Source of the DNA: JAWKTV01 sp041398905
GTDB taxonomy: Bacteria > Planctomycetota > Planctomycetia > Planctomycetales > Planctomycetaceae
Assembly: GCA_041398905.1 (NCBI GenBank)
Contig: JAWKTV010000001.1
Span: 496,001 to 560,000, forward strand
Direction of reading: 5' to 3'
Length of the DNA stretch: 64,000 nt
The notes below the pieces were generated by a model. The model saw nothing but the letters and a program-made list of their open reading frames with translations. It had not been told where the DNA came from and made no database searches. Below, piece after piece: positions 29,008 through 38,369 of the stretch. The translations under genes were made by a program, and so were the position numbers. Position 1 is the first letter of the stretch; every line of letters begins with the position of its first letter.

Positions 29008-30086
29008 ATGTCGACCCAAATGAGGAAGGGTTTTACCCTGATTGAATTGCTGGTGGTGATTGCGATCTCGCCATTCTCGTGGCTTTGCTGTTGCCGGCTG
29101 TGCAGCAGGTGCGTGAGGCGGCCCGCAAGAGCCAGTGTCAGGACAACCTGCACAACATCGCGATCGCGTTGGCGGACTATGAGATCACGTTCAGCAAGTA
29201 CGTGTATCGCAAGGGTGGCACGCTTGGATACGGCGACAGCAGCCGTCGCGACGGCAACTACGAGCGACGGTCGGGGTTCATCTCCCTCCTGCCGTTCATC
29301 GAGCAGAAGCCACTGTACGACAAAATCGTTGCGGGCGAACCTGGCAGCCCGCCGATCCCGCCGGGCGGACCGGCTCCGTGGAGTGGCTGGGCCGGCTGGA
29401 ACGACAACCAGGTCGAGGTCTACCGTTGCCCGACCGATCCAGCATTCCCGACCCGCCGGGGCATCAACAACTACATGTTCTGCATGGGTGACTACACCGG
29501 TGCGAACAACCGCGATCTGGCGGACTCGAACGGGATGTTCGGCACGCGAGTCACCTACGCCGTTCGCGATGCGACCGACGGCACCAGCAACACCGTGGTC
29601 TTCAGCGAGCGTGTCGCTGCCTCCTTCGGTGCGAACGGGAAAGGTAACCCCGACGTGCGGGAGGGGATCCTGCGGAGTGTTGCTACGATCAATACGAATC
29701 CGGGGGCTTGCCTGTCGTCGGCGGCGGCCATCCTGAACGGCAGTCGCTACTCGACGTGGACGAACGTGAAGGGCAAGGCGAGTTCGGCCTGGCAAGACGG
29801 CCAGCCGGAAATCAACTCGTTTACCACAATCATCGCCCCCAACGGTCCCTCGTGCATTAGCGATGGAAACAACAACGCCGACGGCGTCAACGCGGTCTTG
29901 ACCGCCAGCAGCTACCATCCTGGCGGTGCCTTGGCCGCGATGCTCGACGGCAAGGTCACCTTCATTTCCGAGAACATCGACACCGGCAACCTCGGCACGG
30001 CCGCCACGTTGGGTGGTCGTAGCCCGTTCGGTGTCTGGGGCGCCCTTGGTACCCGTTCTGGCGGAGAAGCCGCACAGGTTCCGTAA
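29008..30086 (+). CDS. DUF1559 prepilin-like protein (one frameshift in this sequence)
   Basis: About 359 residues after correction. GGAGAGG lies seven bases upstream of the ATG at 29008. The leader MRKGFTLIELLVVIAI is interrupted near 29066, where GATCTCGCC lacks an A found in the family sequence GATCATCGCC, and continues in the next frame as LLPAVQQVREAARKSQCQDN, then INNYMFCMGDYTG, TDGTSNTVVFSE and the C-terminal YHPGGALAAMLDGKVTFISE motif. With one base added the length is 360 codons. Followed by two terminators and a lipoprotein gene. Confidence 0.9.
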
Positions 30087-30108
30087 TTCTTGGGGTCCTG
30101 GAAGAGCA

Positions 30109-30148
30109 GCGTTCCGGCAACTCCTGATGGAGGGCCGGAACGCGTTTT
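30109..30148 (+). terminator. Terminator after the DUF1559 gene
   Basis: A perfect 10-bp stem, GCGTTCCGGC (30109-30118) and GCCGGAACGC (30134-30143), is followed by GTTTTCTTT. It begins 22 bases after the DUF1559 stop. Confidence 0.8.
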
Positions 30149-30217
30149 CTTTGCTGCTGTCTCGGGCCGGCGGCAATCGGGCAGTCTCGACCGCTCAGCT
30201 CAGTCCCGAACGCATTT

Positions 30218-30268
30218 GCGACTTCGCTGGTTCGGGAACGCCCGGCCCGAGCGGAGTCGCCTTTTTTT
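30218..30268 (+). terminator. Second terminator / leader hairpin just before the lipoprotein gene
   Basis: GCGACTTCGCT (30218-30228) pairs with AGCGGAGTCGC (30250-30260) with one G-U wobble, followed by C and seven T. It ends only 32 bases before the ATG of the lipoprotein gene at 30301. It therefore either limits read-through from upstream or acts as an attenuator for the lipoprotein transcript. Confidence 0.75.
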
Positions 30269-30300
30269 CGACTTCAACACCCCGTACATCGAGAGTCAAA

Positions 30301-30771
30301 ATGTCCCTGCTGAAATGGCTGTTGATTGGTGCCGTCATGACGCCGCTGGCTGGCTGTGGGTCGTCGTCAGGCAAGCCGGCGGACGATGTTTATCCCGTGA
30401 CTGGTCGCCTCACGCTCGGCGGCAAGCCTGTCGAGGGGGCGGACCTGACCTTCTTCAACTCGGCGGAGAATCGCACGGCGTTTGGCCGCACCGATGCGGA
30501 CGGGAATTATCAGTTGACGACATTCACCGCGAACGATGGAGCGGTCGCAGGCGAGTACGTCGTCACGATTATGAAGGGGCTGCCCGCACCCACCGTTGAG
30601 ACGCCTGATGTTGAGTCGGCCGCGTATGTCCCCCCGGGGATGCATCAATCGACTGACCCGACACCGCCCAAGAATTCTTTCCCGGCGATGTATGCGGACC
30701 AGGCCAGCTCGGGGCTCAAGGCGACCGTCAAGAGCGAAGGCGAGAATGTGGTCAACTTCGAGTTGCCCTGA
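30301..30771 (+). CDS. Lipoprotein, carboxypeptidase-regulatory-like
   Basis: 156 residues. A signal peptide ends in the lipobox LAGC (Cys19). The mature part, VYPVTGRLTLGGKPVEGADL, TDADGNYQLTTFTANDGAVA and GEYVVTIMKG, follows the planctomycete pattern of a small beta-sandwich domain (carboxypeptidase-regulatory/DUF4198-like). Such genes regularly accompany DUF1559 genes. The short distance to the upstream terminator leaves only about 30 bases for a promoter or leader. Confidence 0.88.
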   Translation: MSLLKWLLIGAVMTPLAGCGSSSGKPADDVYPVTGRLTLGGKPVEGADLTFFNSAENRTAFGRTDADGNYQLTTFTANDGAVAGEYVVTIMKGLPAPTVETPDVESAAYVPPGMHQSTDPTPPKNSFPAMYADQASSGLKATVKSEGENVVNFELP

Positions 30772-30862
30772 TCGCAGCGTCGCGGGGCTGGGTGAAGGCC
30801 GCTCGTGGGACTGGTGCGGCGGATCGACGGAACTGATGTGCCATCACCAGTCGTCAAAAACG

Positions 30863-30902
30863 AAGAGCCGGGGGGCGGTACTCGCTCCCCGGCTCTTTTT
30901 TT
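30863..30902. terminator. Bidirectional terminator between convergent lipoprotein genes
   Basis: An 11-bp stem, AAGAGCCGGGG (30863-30873) with CCCCGGCTCTT (30887-30897), is followed by T residues on the plus strand and flanked on the other side by five A (30856-30860). It can stop transcription of the lipoprotein genes ending at 30771 and 30969. Confidence 0.85.
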
Positions 30903-30968
30903 GCCTGATGATCAGCCGGCTTATCGTCACTGCTGGCTCCACTGTACAGGCAGCGACGCCTGAACGTG

Positions 30969-31403
30969 TTACTCAGCGGCGAACTTCTCGACAAATGGCT
31001 CGCCGCCATCCCAACTCAGGTTGATGGTGATCTCTTCGTGCCCGGGCGCGATGTTGACCTTCAGGTTCGTCGTCGCCGGATCAGCGTAAGCCTTGGGAGC
31101 GTGCCACTTCGTTGAGGTGGCGTCGATCGACTCCGTCGCCACCACCGTTACGGGATGGGTACCGGGCACGCAGCCGTCGTCTTCCCCAAAGGTGGAGAGC
31201 GTGAAGCGGCCATCTGGTCCGATCTTCGCGGATGCGGGACGCGCGTCCGCCGGCAAGACCTGAATGAAGCCATGTGTCAATGGCTTGCCGTCAATCATCA
31301 CCTGACCCTTGATCGGCACAATACCCGGACGGCTCTCACCGCAGCCAACGAGCAAGGCCAAGGCGACCAGCGCCCCCGGACGAATCAGACGCGAAGCGAA
31401 CAT
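30969..31403 (-). CDS. Lipoprotein, carboxypeptidase-regulatory-like
   Basis: 144 residues from the ATG at 31403, selected because it opens directly into a signal peptide with lipobox LVGC. The mature part begins VPIKGQVMIDGKPLTHGFIQ and continues KIGPDGRFTLSTFGEDDGCV and GTHPVTVVATESID, the same small beta-sandwich domain as the lipoprotein at 30301 but clearly diverged in sequence. It lies downstream of, and on the same strand as, the DUF1559 gene at 31696-32618, 292 bp away. Confidence 0.85.
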   Translation of the reverse strand: MFASRLIRPGALVALALLVGCGESRPGIVPIKGQVMIDGKPLTHGFIQVLPADARPASAKIGPDGRFTLSTFGEDDGCVPGTHPVTVVATESIDATSTKWHAPKAYADPATTNLKVNIAPGHEEITINLSWDGGEPFVEKFAAE

Positions 31404-31695
31404 GTTGGTTCCAACGTTTGGCAAGAGACTTGATCGTACAAAGGGACTTTGACTCAAGGGCCGAAATGCGACAGAAACGCTTCACGGAACGTCACTCGAT
31501 GCATCTCATCCGCCGATGACGCCACGCCGACAGCGAGACGGTCCGGCCATCAGATGTTTGCAGTGAGCGGAAGGGACGAGTCAAGCCTTCCCGGCACGCT
31601 GAGGGAACCGGAAAGGCTTGCGAACTCGATCTGCCGGCGATCCTGACCAACTGGCAACTCGGCTGCGAGTCGGGTCGGAATCGTCAGCGTTGACC

Positions 31696-32618
31696 TTACT
31701 GGTAGCTCACCGATTCGCCGCCACGGCGGGTCGACAGGCCGCGGTAGATCTGAAACGCCACGTTCTCACCGATCAGGGTGCAGCGGCCGTCACCGAATGC
31801 GAACTGTGCGCCGCCAGGATGCTGGCTCGCGAACGCCGAATTCAGCAGGGTTCCACCCGAGTTGTAGGTGATCCCCTGCCCGGGCTGCGTGTTGATCGGG
31901 TTCTGAGTCGAACGGAGCGAATCGAGATGCCGCCCGGCGTTGCTCCAGAGGTTACGCGACTCGGGAGTGTGAGCGGCGATCACCTCTCCGACATAGATCG
32001 TGTTGCTCGTCCCGTCGAGCATGTCACGCTGCTCGAAGGCGTTGCGGTACACGAAAGGACCGTTGTTGTCGGTCTTCACGTTGAGTCCGATGCCCTGTGC
32101 CGGTCCGTTGGAGCCGCTGACGAACGCGTAGCTAGCCGTGGCGACATCCGACGTGGTCGAACCGCTGGTGATCGAGACAACGGGCTCGCTCACATCCGAC
32201 GGGCAGACATAGACCTCGGGGCGGGCCTTGAGCGGCTCCAGATTGGTCGCCATCCAGGTGGTCGTCGGACCCCAAACCTGATCCGTGTCGCTGAACTGCT
32301 CGTACAGCGGCTTTTGCTCGATGAACGGGAGCAGTTGCAGGAACGCGCTCTCACCGTTCTTGCCCAAGGCGGCGGTGTCGCAAGCACCGTCGCAGCTCTG
32401 CCGACCGGGCGGGTAGACTCCAATCGTCACTTCGTAGTCCGCGAGCGCGACTGCGAGGTTGTGCAGGTGGTCCTGGCACTGGCTCTTGCGAGCCGCTTCC
32501 CGGACCTGCTGGACGGCCGGCAACAGCAGCGCACCAGGATCGCGATGATCGCGATGACAACGAGCAACTCGATGAGGGTGAACCCCCGTGAACGGGGCCG
32601 ATTCGCTAAACAAGGCAT
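31696..32618 (-). CDS. DUF1559 prepilin-like protein (one frameshift in this sequence)
   Basis: About 307 residues after correction. The ATG at 32618 follows GGAGAG. The leader SRGFTLIELLVVIAIIAILV breaks near 32532, where GTGCGC lacks one G of the family GTGGCGC, and resumes as LLLPAVQQVREAARKSQCQD. LPFIEQKPLYEQF, DGTSNTIYVGEVI and HPGGAQFAFGDGRC are family hallmarks. Adding one base gives 308 codons. The break is at nearly the same place as in the gene at 29008, but the lost base is different, so it is not a shared programmed site. Confidence 0.9.
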
Positions 32619-32724
32619 GCAGTCTCTCCGTCAAGGAAATGTAAAAAGTCGAGCAAGGGATCGGGATTGTAGTCGGCACCCATCGGTGACGGCAATTGTC
32701 AAAGTTCATTTTGCAGCAGATCTC

Positions 32725-32836
32725 GTAGGCCGGAACGACCGCAGGGAGTTCCGGCATGTTCGAGGTGACATCTGCCCCTTCGATTGACGACGCGCCGGCC
32801 CCCGTGCAGGTACTCCCTGCGGTCGGTCCGGCCTAC
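32725..32836. repeat. REP doublet (BIME-like) inverted repeat
   Basis: Arms of 25 bases at 32725-32749 and 32812-32836 match in inverted orientation with one mismatch (start GTAGGCCGGA, end CCGGCCTAC). The left arm also forms its own hairpin, GCCGGAAC/GTTCCGGC at 32729-32755. The structure is like bacterial repetitive extragenic palindromes, where two REPs face each other. It lies in the 621-bp gene-free stretch between the DUF1559 gene and the ECF sigma gene; the rest of that stretch (32837-33239) shows no recognisable feature beyond a Shine-Dalgarno at 33231. Confidence 0.75.
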
Positions 32837-33239
32837 GGCACTGGCGAGACATCGCGGCGTGATTCACCAGAGATGGCGTCCTCGCCGCGTCCGACGGTCC
32901 GGGGCCTCACGGCCACCGGCTCGCCAGCACAAAAGGCGATCTCGCGCAGGATTCCTCGCGAGCCGGCGTGCGTCAGCACCCCCTCCGGCCAGCGAACCCG
33001 CTGGCCGGTTGCAACCCGGGCCGTTCACCCGCAGAATGATCGGCAGACAGCGGCCACGAAACATCCTCCCGGAAGGAAAGATCCGCCGTCAGGGAACGAA
33101 CCACCATCGCGGGCTCCCATCGCCCCGACGGCACCGCACGTGCGGCCAGGCCGATCGCAACCTGTTTCTGAAGCCAGATTTTCGTAGAACGCTGGAATAA
33201 GCGGGAGCCGTTGGGACTCCCATTTCCCGTGAGGATCCG

Positions 33240-33758
33240 ATGTCGGAGTCCGCTGATCAGCGCGACATGGCCCAGTTGGTTGAGGAACATGCCACGTTCC
33301 TTTACCGGCTCGGCTACCGCTTGTCCGGCTCCGCACAGGATGCGGAAGACCTTGTGCAGCAAGCCTTTCTGGCGGCCCAGCAGCACCTCGATCAGGTGCG
33401 TGAGCCGTCCAGTACGCGGGCGTGGCTGGCGACGGTGTTGCGAAACGCCTGGCGCCGGTCGTTCCGCAGGCGCGACGCCGGGCCGGCCTTCTCATTCGAT
33501 GATGTCGGCGAACCGGCCGAACTGCCGGTCGCCGAGCGGGAGCTCGATGCGGAAGAACTCCAGGCGGCTCTCGACGAGCTGCCTGAAGAATTCCGCACTG
33601 CGATTGTGATGTACTACCTCGAAAGCCTCAGCTACCGGGAGATCGCCGAGGCTCTGGAGATTCCGATCGGGACGGTGATGAGCCGGCTCTCGCGGGGCAA
33701 GGCCTGGCTCCGGCAACGGCTCAACGCCGTTACCGCCACCGACCGTCCGGCGTGTTGA
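33240..33758 (+). CDS. ECF RNA polymerase sigma factor
   Basis: 172 residues. GAGG lies five bases upstream of the ATG. Region 2 is visible as LYRLGYRLSGSAQDAEDLVQ and region 4 as LPEEFRTAIVMYYLESLSYR followed by IAEALEIPIGTVMSRLSRGK. The length and two-region architecture are those of ECF sigma factors. The next gene, 54 bp downstream, encodes a zinc-binding anti-sigma factor, the usual partner. Confidence 0.95.
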   Translation: MSESADQRDMAQLVEEHATFLYRLGYRLSGSAQDAEDLVQQAFLAAQQHLDQVREPSSTRAWLATVLRNAWRRSFRRRDAGPAFSFDDVGEPAELPVAERELDAEELQAALDELPEEFRTAIVMYYLESLSYREIAEALEIPIGTVMSRLSRGKAWLRQRLNAVTATDRPAC

Positions 33759-33812
33759 TGTCTCTCCCATGAGTTGATTCTGTTTCGTGTTCGTGACTGT
33801 TCAGGTGACCTT

Positions 33813-34613
33813 ATGACAATGGATTGTCGCACTGCCCGTAAGCTGCTGGATGCCTCTCGGCCAGAAGGTCGTGATTGGCAGGAGTCGGAGCTTCGCGCGG
33901 CGGCTGGTCATGTCGACGGCTGTCCTGGTTGCCCGTCCGCCCTCGCGGCCCGCGACCGCCTGGACCAGATGATCGCCGGCGCGATGCGGCGAGTCGATAT
34001 CCCGGCCGGCCTTGAAGCGCGCTTGTTGACCCGGCTGGCGGAAGCCTGCTCCGAGGCGGCGATGCCGCAGCCCCAACCAGCGTCGCTCCCACGGTCTCGA
34101 CGTCGGTGGCTGGCCGCCTTGTCGTCTGTCGCGGCTTTGGTAATGCTGGCGGTGTCGGGCTGGTACTGGCTGTCGCGGTCCGAGCCGGTGCTGACGATGC
34201 ACGGCGTACATGGCCGGCTCGAAGAGTCGCTGTTCCAGTACAACGACGATGGCGAACTGCAGCCCCAGCCGCTCGCGGCGTTTGACGACAGCTTCGACGC
34301 CAGGATTGCGGATGCCGAGTGGCGATCAACCGTAACCGGCGAGCCACGAGGCCTGGACCTCGACGACGTGGTCGGCGATGACGTTGCCATCTATCCGTTC
34401 CAGACTGGCAGAGGAGTCACTGGCTGGCTGGTGGTGCTGCCGCGGCAGTCGCTGGTCGATGCCCCGCAGGCGAGCATCCCGTCCCGCTCGCAGGCGCACT
34501 TTGGTCGCGGTCCGCAGGTCGCCTGGACGACTGGCGATCAGGTCTACATCTGTGTCGTCGGCCGTGGTTCCCTCGACGGACTGCTCCGCGAAATGTACGG
34601 TGGCACCGCGTAG
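33813..34613 (+). CDS. Membrane anti-sigma factor with ZAS zinc finger
   Basis: 266 residues from the ATG at 33813 (a second ATG six bases later is also possible). The N-terminus has CRTARKLLDA, then HVDGCPGC, the HxxxCxxC core of zinc-binding anti-sigma domains. One transmembrane helix at about 100-120 (ALSSVAALVMLAVSGWYWL) separates it from an outer sensor part of about 145 residues. It should hold the adjacent ECF sigma factor inactive at the membrane until an envelope signal. nagA follows after 24 bp. Confidence 0.88.
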   Translation: MTMDCRTARKLLDASRPEGRDWQESELRAAAGHVDGCPGCPSALAARDRLDQMIAGAMRRVDIPAGLEARLLTRLAEACSEAAMPQPQPASLPRSRRRWLAALSSVAALVMLAVSGWYWLSRSEPVLTMHGVHGRLEESLFQYNDDGELQPQPLAAFDDSFDARIADAEWRSTVTGEPRGLDLDDVVGDDVAIYPFQTGRGVTGWLVVLPRQSLVDAPQASIPSRSQAHFGRGPQVAWTTGDQVYICVVGRGSLDGLLREMYGGTA

Positions 34614-34637
34614 CGTTCCTCTGTCGGGCGAGCCACA

Positions 34638-35800
34638 ATGTCAGCCACCATCATCGCCCGTCGAGTGGATGGCGATCGCCCGGTGCGAGTGGTGATCGCC
34701 GGCACGACCATCGCGTCGGTCGAGCCTGCCGGTGAGGCGGAGACGCCGCCCGACGTCTACGTGGCACCCGGCTTCATCGACCTGCAGATCAACGGGTACG
34801 GCGGGGTGTGGTTCAGCGATGCGAAAGTCACCCCGGAAGCTGTGCTCGGGGTTCTCGAAGCTTACCCGGCCCACGGCGTGACGCGGCTCCTTCCGACGGT
34901 CATTACCGGACCGCTGGAGGCGATGTGTCAGGGGCTGGCCGCCGTGCGACAGGCCTGCGAGCGCGAAGCATGGGCGGAGCACATGGTGGCCGGCTGCCAT
35001 GTCGAGGGGCCGTTTCTCTCGCCTGAAGACGGCCCGCGCGGCGCCCACCGCGCGAGTACATCCGCCCCTGCAGACTGGCCGACTTCGAGGCGATGCAGTG
35101 GGCTTCGGGCCATCGGGTTAAACTGATCACGCTCGCTCCCGAGTCCCCCGGTGCTGTTGACTTCATCCGGGCCGTCACCGCGGCTGGTGTGCGTGTCGCG
35201 ATCGGCCACACGGCGGCGACGGCCCAGCAAATTGCCGCCGCCGTCGACGCCGGAGCGACCCTCAGCACGCACCTTGGTAACGGAGCGCACGGCACACTCC
35301 GCCGTCATCCCAACTATATCTGGGATCAACTTGGCGAAGATCGGTTGTTCGCCAGCCTGATCGCCGATGGGCACCACCTCCCCGCCAACGTGCTGAAGTC
35401 GATGATTCGCGCGAAAGGCTGGGAACGTGTGATTCTCACTTGCGACGCCTCCGGCCTCGCCGGCTCGCCGCCCGGCGTGTACGACTACCACGGTGCGAAG
35501 TTTGAAGTGCTGGCGGACGGCCCGATCGTCATCGCGGGCCAGCGGCAATTCCTGGCCGGTTCGGGACAACTGACCGACACCTGCGTCGCCAAGGCGATCG
35601 AATGCGGCGGCGTCACGCTCGCGCAGGCTTGCGCAATGGCTTCGCTGCATCCCGCCCGACTGCTCGGTCTCACCCAACCGATCCTCGCGCCCGGCTCACC
35701 GGCCGACCTCGTTGTCTTTCGATGGTCGGGCATCGGCAACCCGATCGAAGTGCAGGCCAGTTACGTTCGCGGCGAGCGCCGGCTCTCCGCTGCGAACTGA
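34638..35800 (+). CDS. nagA: N-acetylglucosamine-6-phosphate deacetylase (one frameshift in this sequence)
   Basis: About 387 residues after correction. It removes acetate from GlcNAc-6-P for amino-sugar catabolism or recycling. Motifs: PGFIDLQINGYGGVWFSD, GCHVEGPFLSPEDGP, IGHTAATAQQI, STHLGNGAH (in place of the common THLFNAM) and LTCDASGLAG with the active-site Asp. The frame breaks near 35049, where CACCG lacks one C; with it the sequence reads GPRGAHPREYIRPCRLADFE and the gene has 388 codons. It is 24 bp after the anti-sigma gene, so the sigma/anti-sigma pair may control it. Confidence 0.9.
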
Positions 35801-35815
35801 GCCGAAGCCCCCGGC

Positions 35816-37126
35816 TTACTTCACCAGCTTGATCTTGCAGGTGACCGCGCCTTTGTTGTCCGCGAGGCGACCCCAGTCGTCGCGGCAGCGAAGGAACAGC
35901 CAGCCATCCTGCGGCGCGGTCCACGTGCCGCTCGCCCCCCAGTCGAACTCTTCGGTCAACTCATAGTCCTTGAAGATGCAGGCCACGACGCGGCCTTTGC
36001 CACTCGCGTCACCGTCGGCCGTCACCGGTTCGCTCGCGGCGTCGTCTCGCCTGGCGGCTGCGGAGTCGTCCGCGTCGTTCCCTTCCTCCCCGCCCAGCGT
36101 CCACTCGCCGGCGCACTCGAAGCTGTAGGCTTGCCCGGCTTCGACGCGAACCTTGCTCGCCTGCCACCCGCGATCGGCCCGCAACTTGATCGCCGTGCCG
36201 CTGCTACGCGGCGCGATGAACTTCGACTTCCAGTCCCAACTGCACAGGTCCACGCGATAGCCCGGCTCCAGATGTTCGAGAAAGAACTTGTACTCGAACT
36301 CGATCTCGGTCGCCTGGGCACCGTAAACCTGCCAGAAGTCGATGTTGCCCCCGCCCAGAAGCGCGAGCCCCAGTGGCTTGAAGCGGTCGGTGTAGTTCTC
36401 GTTGAAGCCCAGCAGGTGACACAGTGCCCAGCGCCAGGCGTAGTTCTGCCAAGAGTCGCCGGTGGTCTCCAGCGGATTGTTGACGATGTCGTTGAGCGAC
36501 TTCGGCTCGCTCTGGGTGAGGTATTCGATCACGATATCGGGAGCGGAAACGCTCTTGTCCCCCTCCTTCCAGTACTGGCCCACCTCCGCCATTCCTTCGC
36601 TGTACCAGACCGGGCCGGTCTCACCAAACGTCAACGAGCAGTAGGCATGCACCGCTTCGTGCTGCGGCGTGCCATGGTCGGCGACCGCGTAGACCACCGC
36701 TTCCGAGTTAACGGGCCGACCGCCAATCGACTGCACCACCGCCTCCGTCACTCCCGCGCGACCCTCGATCTGCGAAATCCCGCGCGGCGACATCTGCGCC
36801 AACACGTCCGCCGGCCATTTGCTGATGTCCTCGGCCACATACATGTCGATCGTCTTGGTCAACCTGCGGCCCCAGTAACCGGAGACCAACTTGATCATCG
36901 TTTCGAGCCGCACCAGCAGCGCCTCCGCATCTTCTTCGGAGAGGTCGGTGACCAGCCGGAAATTCGGTGAGGTATACAGCCGCACCCCGCCTGCCGGGAT
37001 CGCCTCTGCGTTCGGCGTCTTGCGTGTTCGCGACTGCGCGCCGGACTCGCTGTGAACCATCAGCAGTGTCAACGCGACAACGCAGCAAACAACCCAGCGG
37101 TGGATTGAGTCATGGCATGCACGCAT
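35816..37126 (-). CDS. Secreted gluzincin-like peptidase (DUF1570-like)
   Basis: 436 residues from the ATG at 37126, which opens a signal peptide (WVVCCVVALTLLMVHSESGA). The central domain has GTPQHEAVHAYCSLTFGETG followed by WYSEGMAEV; the HExxH zinc motif with a downstream Glu is the gluzincin arrangement seen in planctomycete DUF1570 proteins. The C-terminal 130 residues form a separate beta-rich domain containing a low-complexity acidic stretch, EEGNDADDSAAARRDDAA. Exported, substrate unknown. It converges with nagA. Confidence 0.8.
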   Translation of the reverse strand: MRACHDSIHRWVVCCVVALTLLMVHSESGAQSRTRKTPNAEAIPAGGVRLYTSPNFRLVTDLSEEDAEALLVRLETMIKLVSGYWGRRLTKTIDMYVAEDISKWPADVLAQMSPRGISQIEGRAGVTEAVVQSIGGRPVNSEAVVYAVADHGTPQHEAVHAYCSLTFGETGPVWYSEGMAEVGQYWKEGDKSVSAPDIVIEYLTQSEPKSLNDIVNNPLETTGDSWQNYAWRWALCHLLGFNENYTDRFKPLGLALLGGGNIDFWQVYGAQATEIEFEYKFFLEHLEPGYRVDLCSWDWKSKFIAPRSSGTAIKLRADRGWQASKVRVEAGQAYSFECAGEWTLGGEEGNDADDSAAARRDDAASEPVTADGDASGKGRVVACIFKDYELTEEFDWGASGTWTAPQDGWLFLRCRDDWGRLADNKGAVTCKIKLVK

Positions 37127-37716
37127 TGGATTGGCTCCGATGATATTGGTCCGGGCCCGTATCGAAGCCAGGAGCGTCCCCGCCTCAACGGAGACTTGAT
37201 GTGACGACCGTCCGATCCGCGAAGAATGTCGCGGGCGAACTCCAACGGCAGGATAACCGATCGGACGAGCCTGTTCGAGACCCCGGCTGGCGGCGCGGCG
37301 TTCAGGGTGCGGTCGCAAGTCGGTGGAGATGCCTTCGGCTGCGGTGTGAACGACGCTGCGGCGAACCGTTCCCGCCTCGGGCCGCCGCGGTCCGCGAAGC
37401 AGTCCTGCTCCCCCCGAAAGTGACTCGACCACTCGCGAACACTCCCCAACAGGCGAGTCGATGGCAAGTCGCTACTCACCAACTGCGAGAGCGGCCCAGC
37501 GTCCCGGTCGCCGCTGAGCGACCGTGACGCGGCATCGTCGCACCTCCGCAACCCCGCGCCTCTGCGTTGAGTCCACTCTCCTCCACGACTCAGCGACCGT
37601 GCCCCGGGGCGCTCCGGGACCGGCTTCGCACCGGAAGAGGGTCGCGAACGGCCTGGTCCTCCGCATACCATTCCCGAATCAACGCCGGTCGCCCCTTCAA
37701 TCAACACCGCACTCCG
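37127..37716. other. Gene-free interval, 590 bp
   Basis: Open frames here have no protein-like pattern and overlap on both strands. No terminator, repeat or convincing promoter hexamer pair is visible. It separates the divergent peptidase gene and rfbC and so presumably holds both promoters. Confidence 0.5.
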
Positions 37717-38259
37717 ATGCAGATCGCCGACACCTCACTGCCTGGCGTCCTGATGCTCACGCCTCGGGTCTTTCGTGACGAACGGGGGCTGTTTCTGGAG
37801 TCGTGGCAGCGGGACAAGTTCGCCGCGCTCGGCCTCGATGTCGAGTTCGTGCAGGTCAACTTCTCGCAATCAAGGCGGGGGACACTGCGGGGGCTGCACT
37901 ACCAGATCCAGCAACCGCAAGGGAAGCTGATTCACGTGACTCAAGGCCGCATTCTGGATGTCGCCGTCGATCTCCGGCGTTCGTCGCCCTGCTTCGGCCA
38001 GCATGTGATGGTCGAACTCGACGCCAGCGCCCACCGGATGCTGTACGTTCCGCCCGGCTTCGCCCATGGGTTCCTGGCGCTCGAAGAGAACACCGGCGTC
38101 ACCTATCGCTGCACCGACTTCTACGCACCGCAACACGAGCGGACGCTACTGTGGAACGATCCAGCTTTGGGGATCAACTGGCCCCTCGGCGGTGAACCAC
38201 TGCTCTCGCCAAAGGACGTCGCAGGCGTGCCCCTCGCACAAGCCGACTGCTTCGCGTGA
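37717..38259 (+). CDS. rfbC: dTDP-4-dehydrorhamnose 3,5-epimerase
   Basis: 180 residues from the ATG at 37717. The cupin enzyme of dTDP-L-rhamnose synthesis: MLTPRVFRDERGLFLESW, FVQVNFSQSRRGTLRGLHYQ with the catalytic His, QGRILDVAVDLR, and YVPPGFAHGFLAL are diagnostic. Length is normal. Cytoplasmic. The other rhamnose genes (rfbA, rfbB, rfbD) are not in the window. It heads a region of envelope polysaccharide genes, the rest of which are on the other strand until 43535. Confidence 0.96.
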   Translation: MQIADTSLPGVLMLTPRVFRDERGLFLESWQRDKFAALGLDVEFVQVNFSQSRRGTLRGLHYQIQQPQGKLIHVTQGRILDVAVDLRRSSPCFGQHVMVELDASAHRMLYVPPGFAHGFLALEENTGVTYRCTDFYAPQHERTLLWNDPALGINWPLGGEPLLSPKDVAGVPLAQADCFA

Positions 38260-38369
38260 GTGACTGCGGGAGTGACCGCGGACCGCAACGAAGGTCGACA
38301 GCTTCGCTGTTCTTGGTGAGCTTGATGGTCCTGTCGCGCTGGCCGGTGTTGACAGCGACGACGTTGCAC

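Noticed and set aside
29060..32540. Programmed frameshifting in the DUF1559 leader, as both copies break at similar places
   Set aside because: The missing bases differ (an A near 29066, a G near 32532), there is no slippery heptamer, and the two other copies in this window (26775, 53409) are intact.
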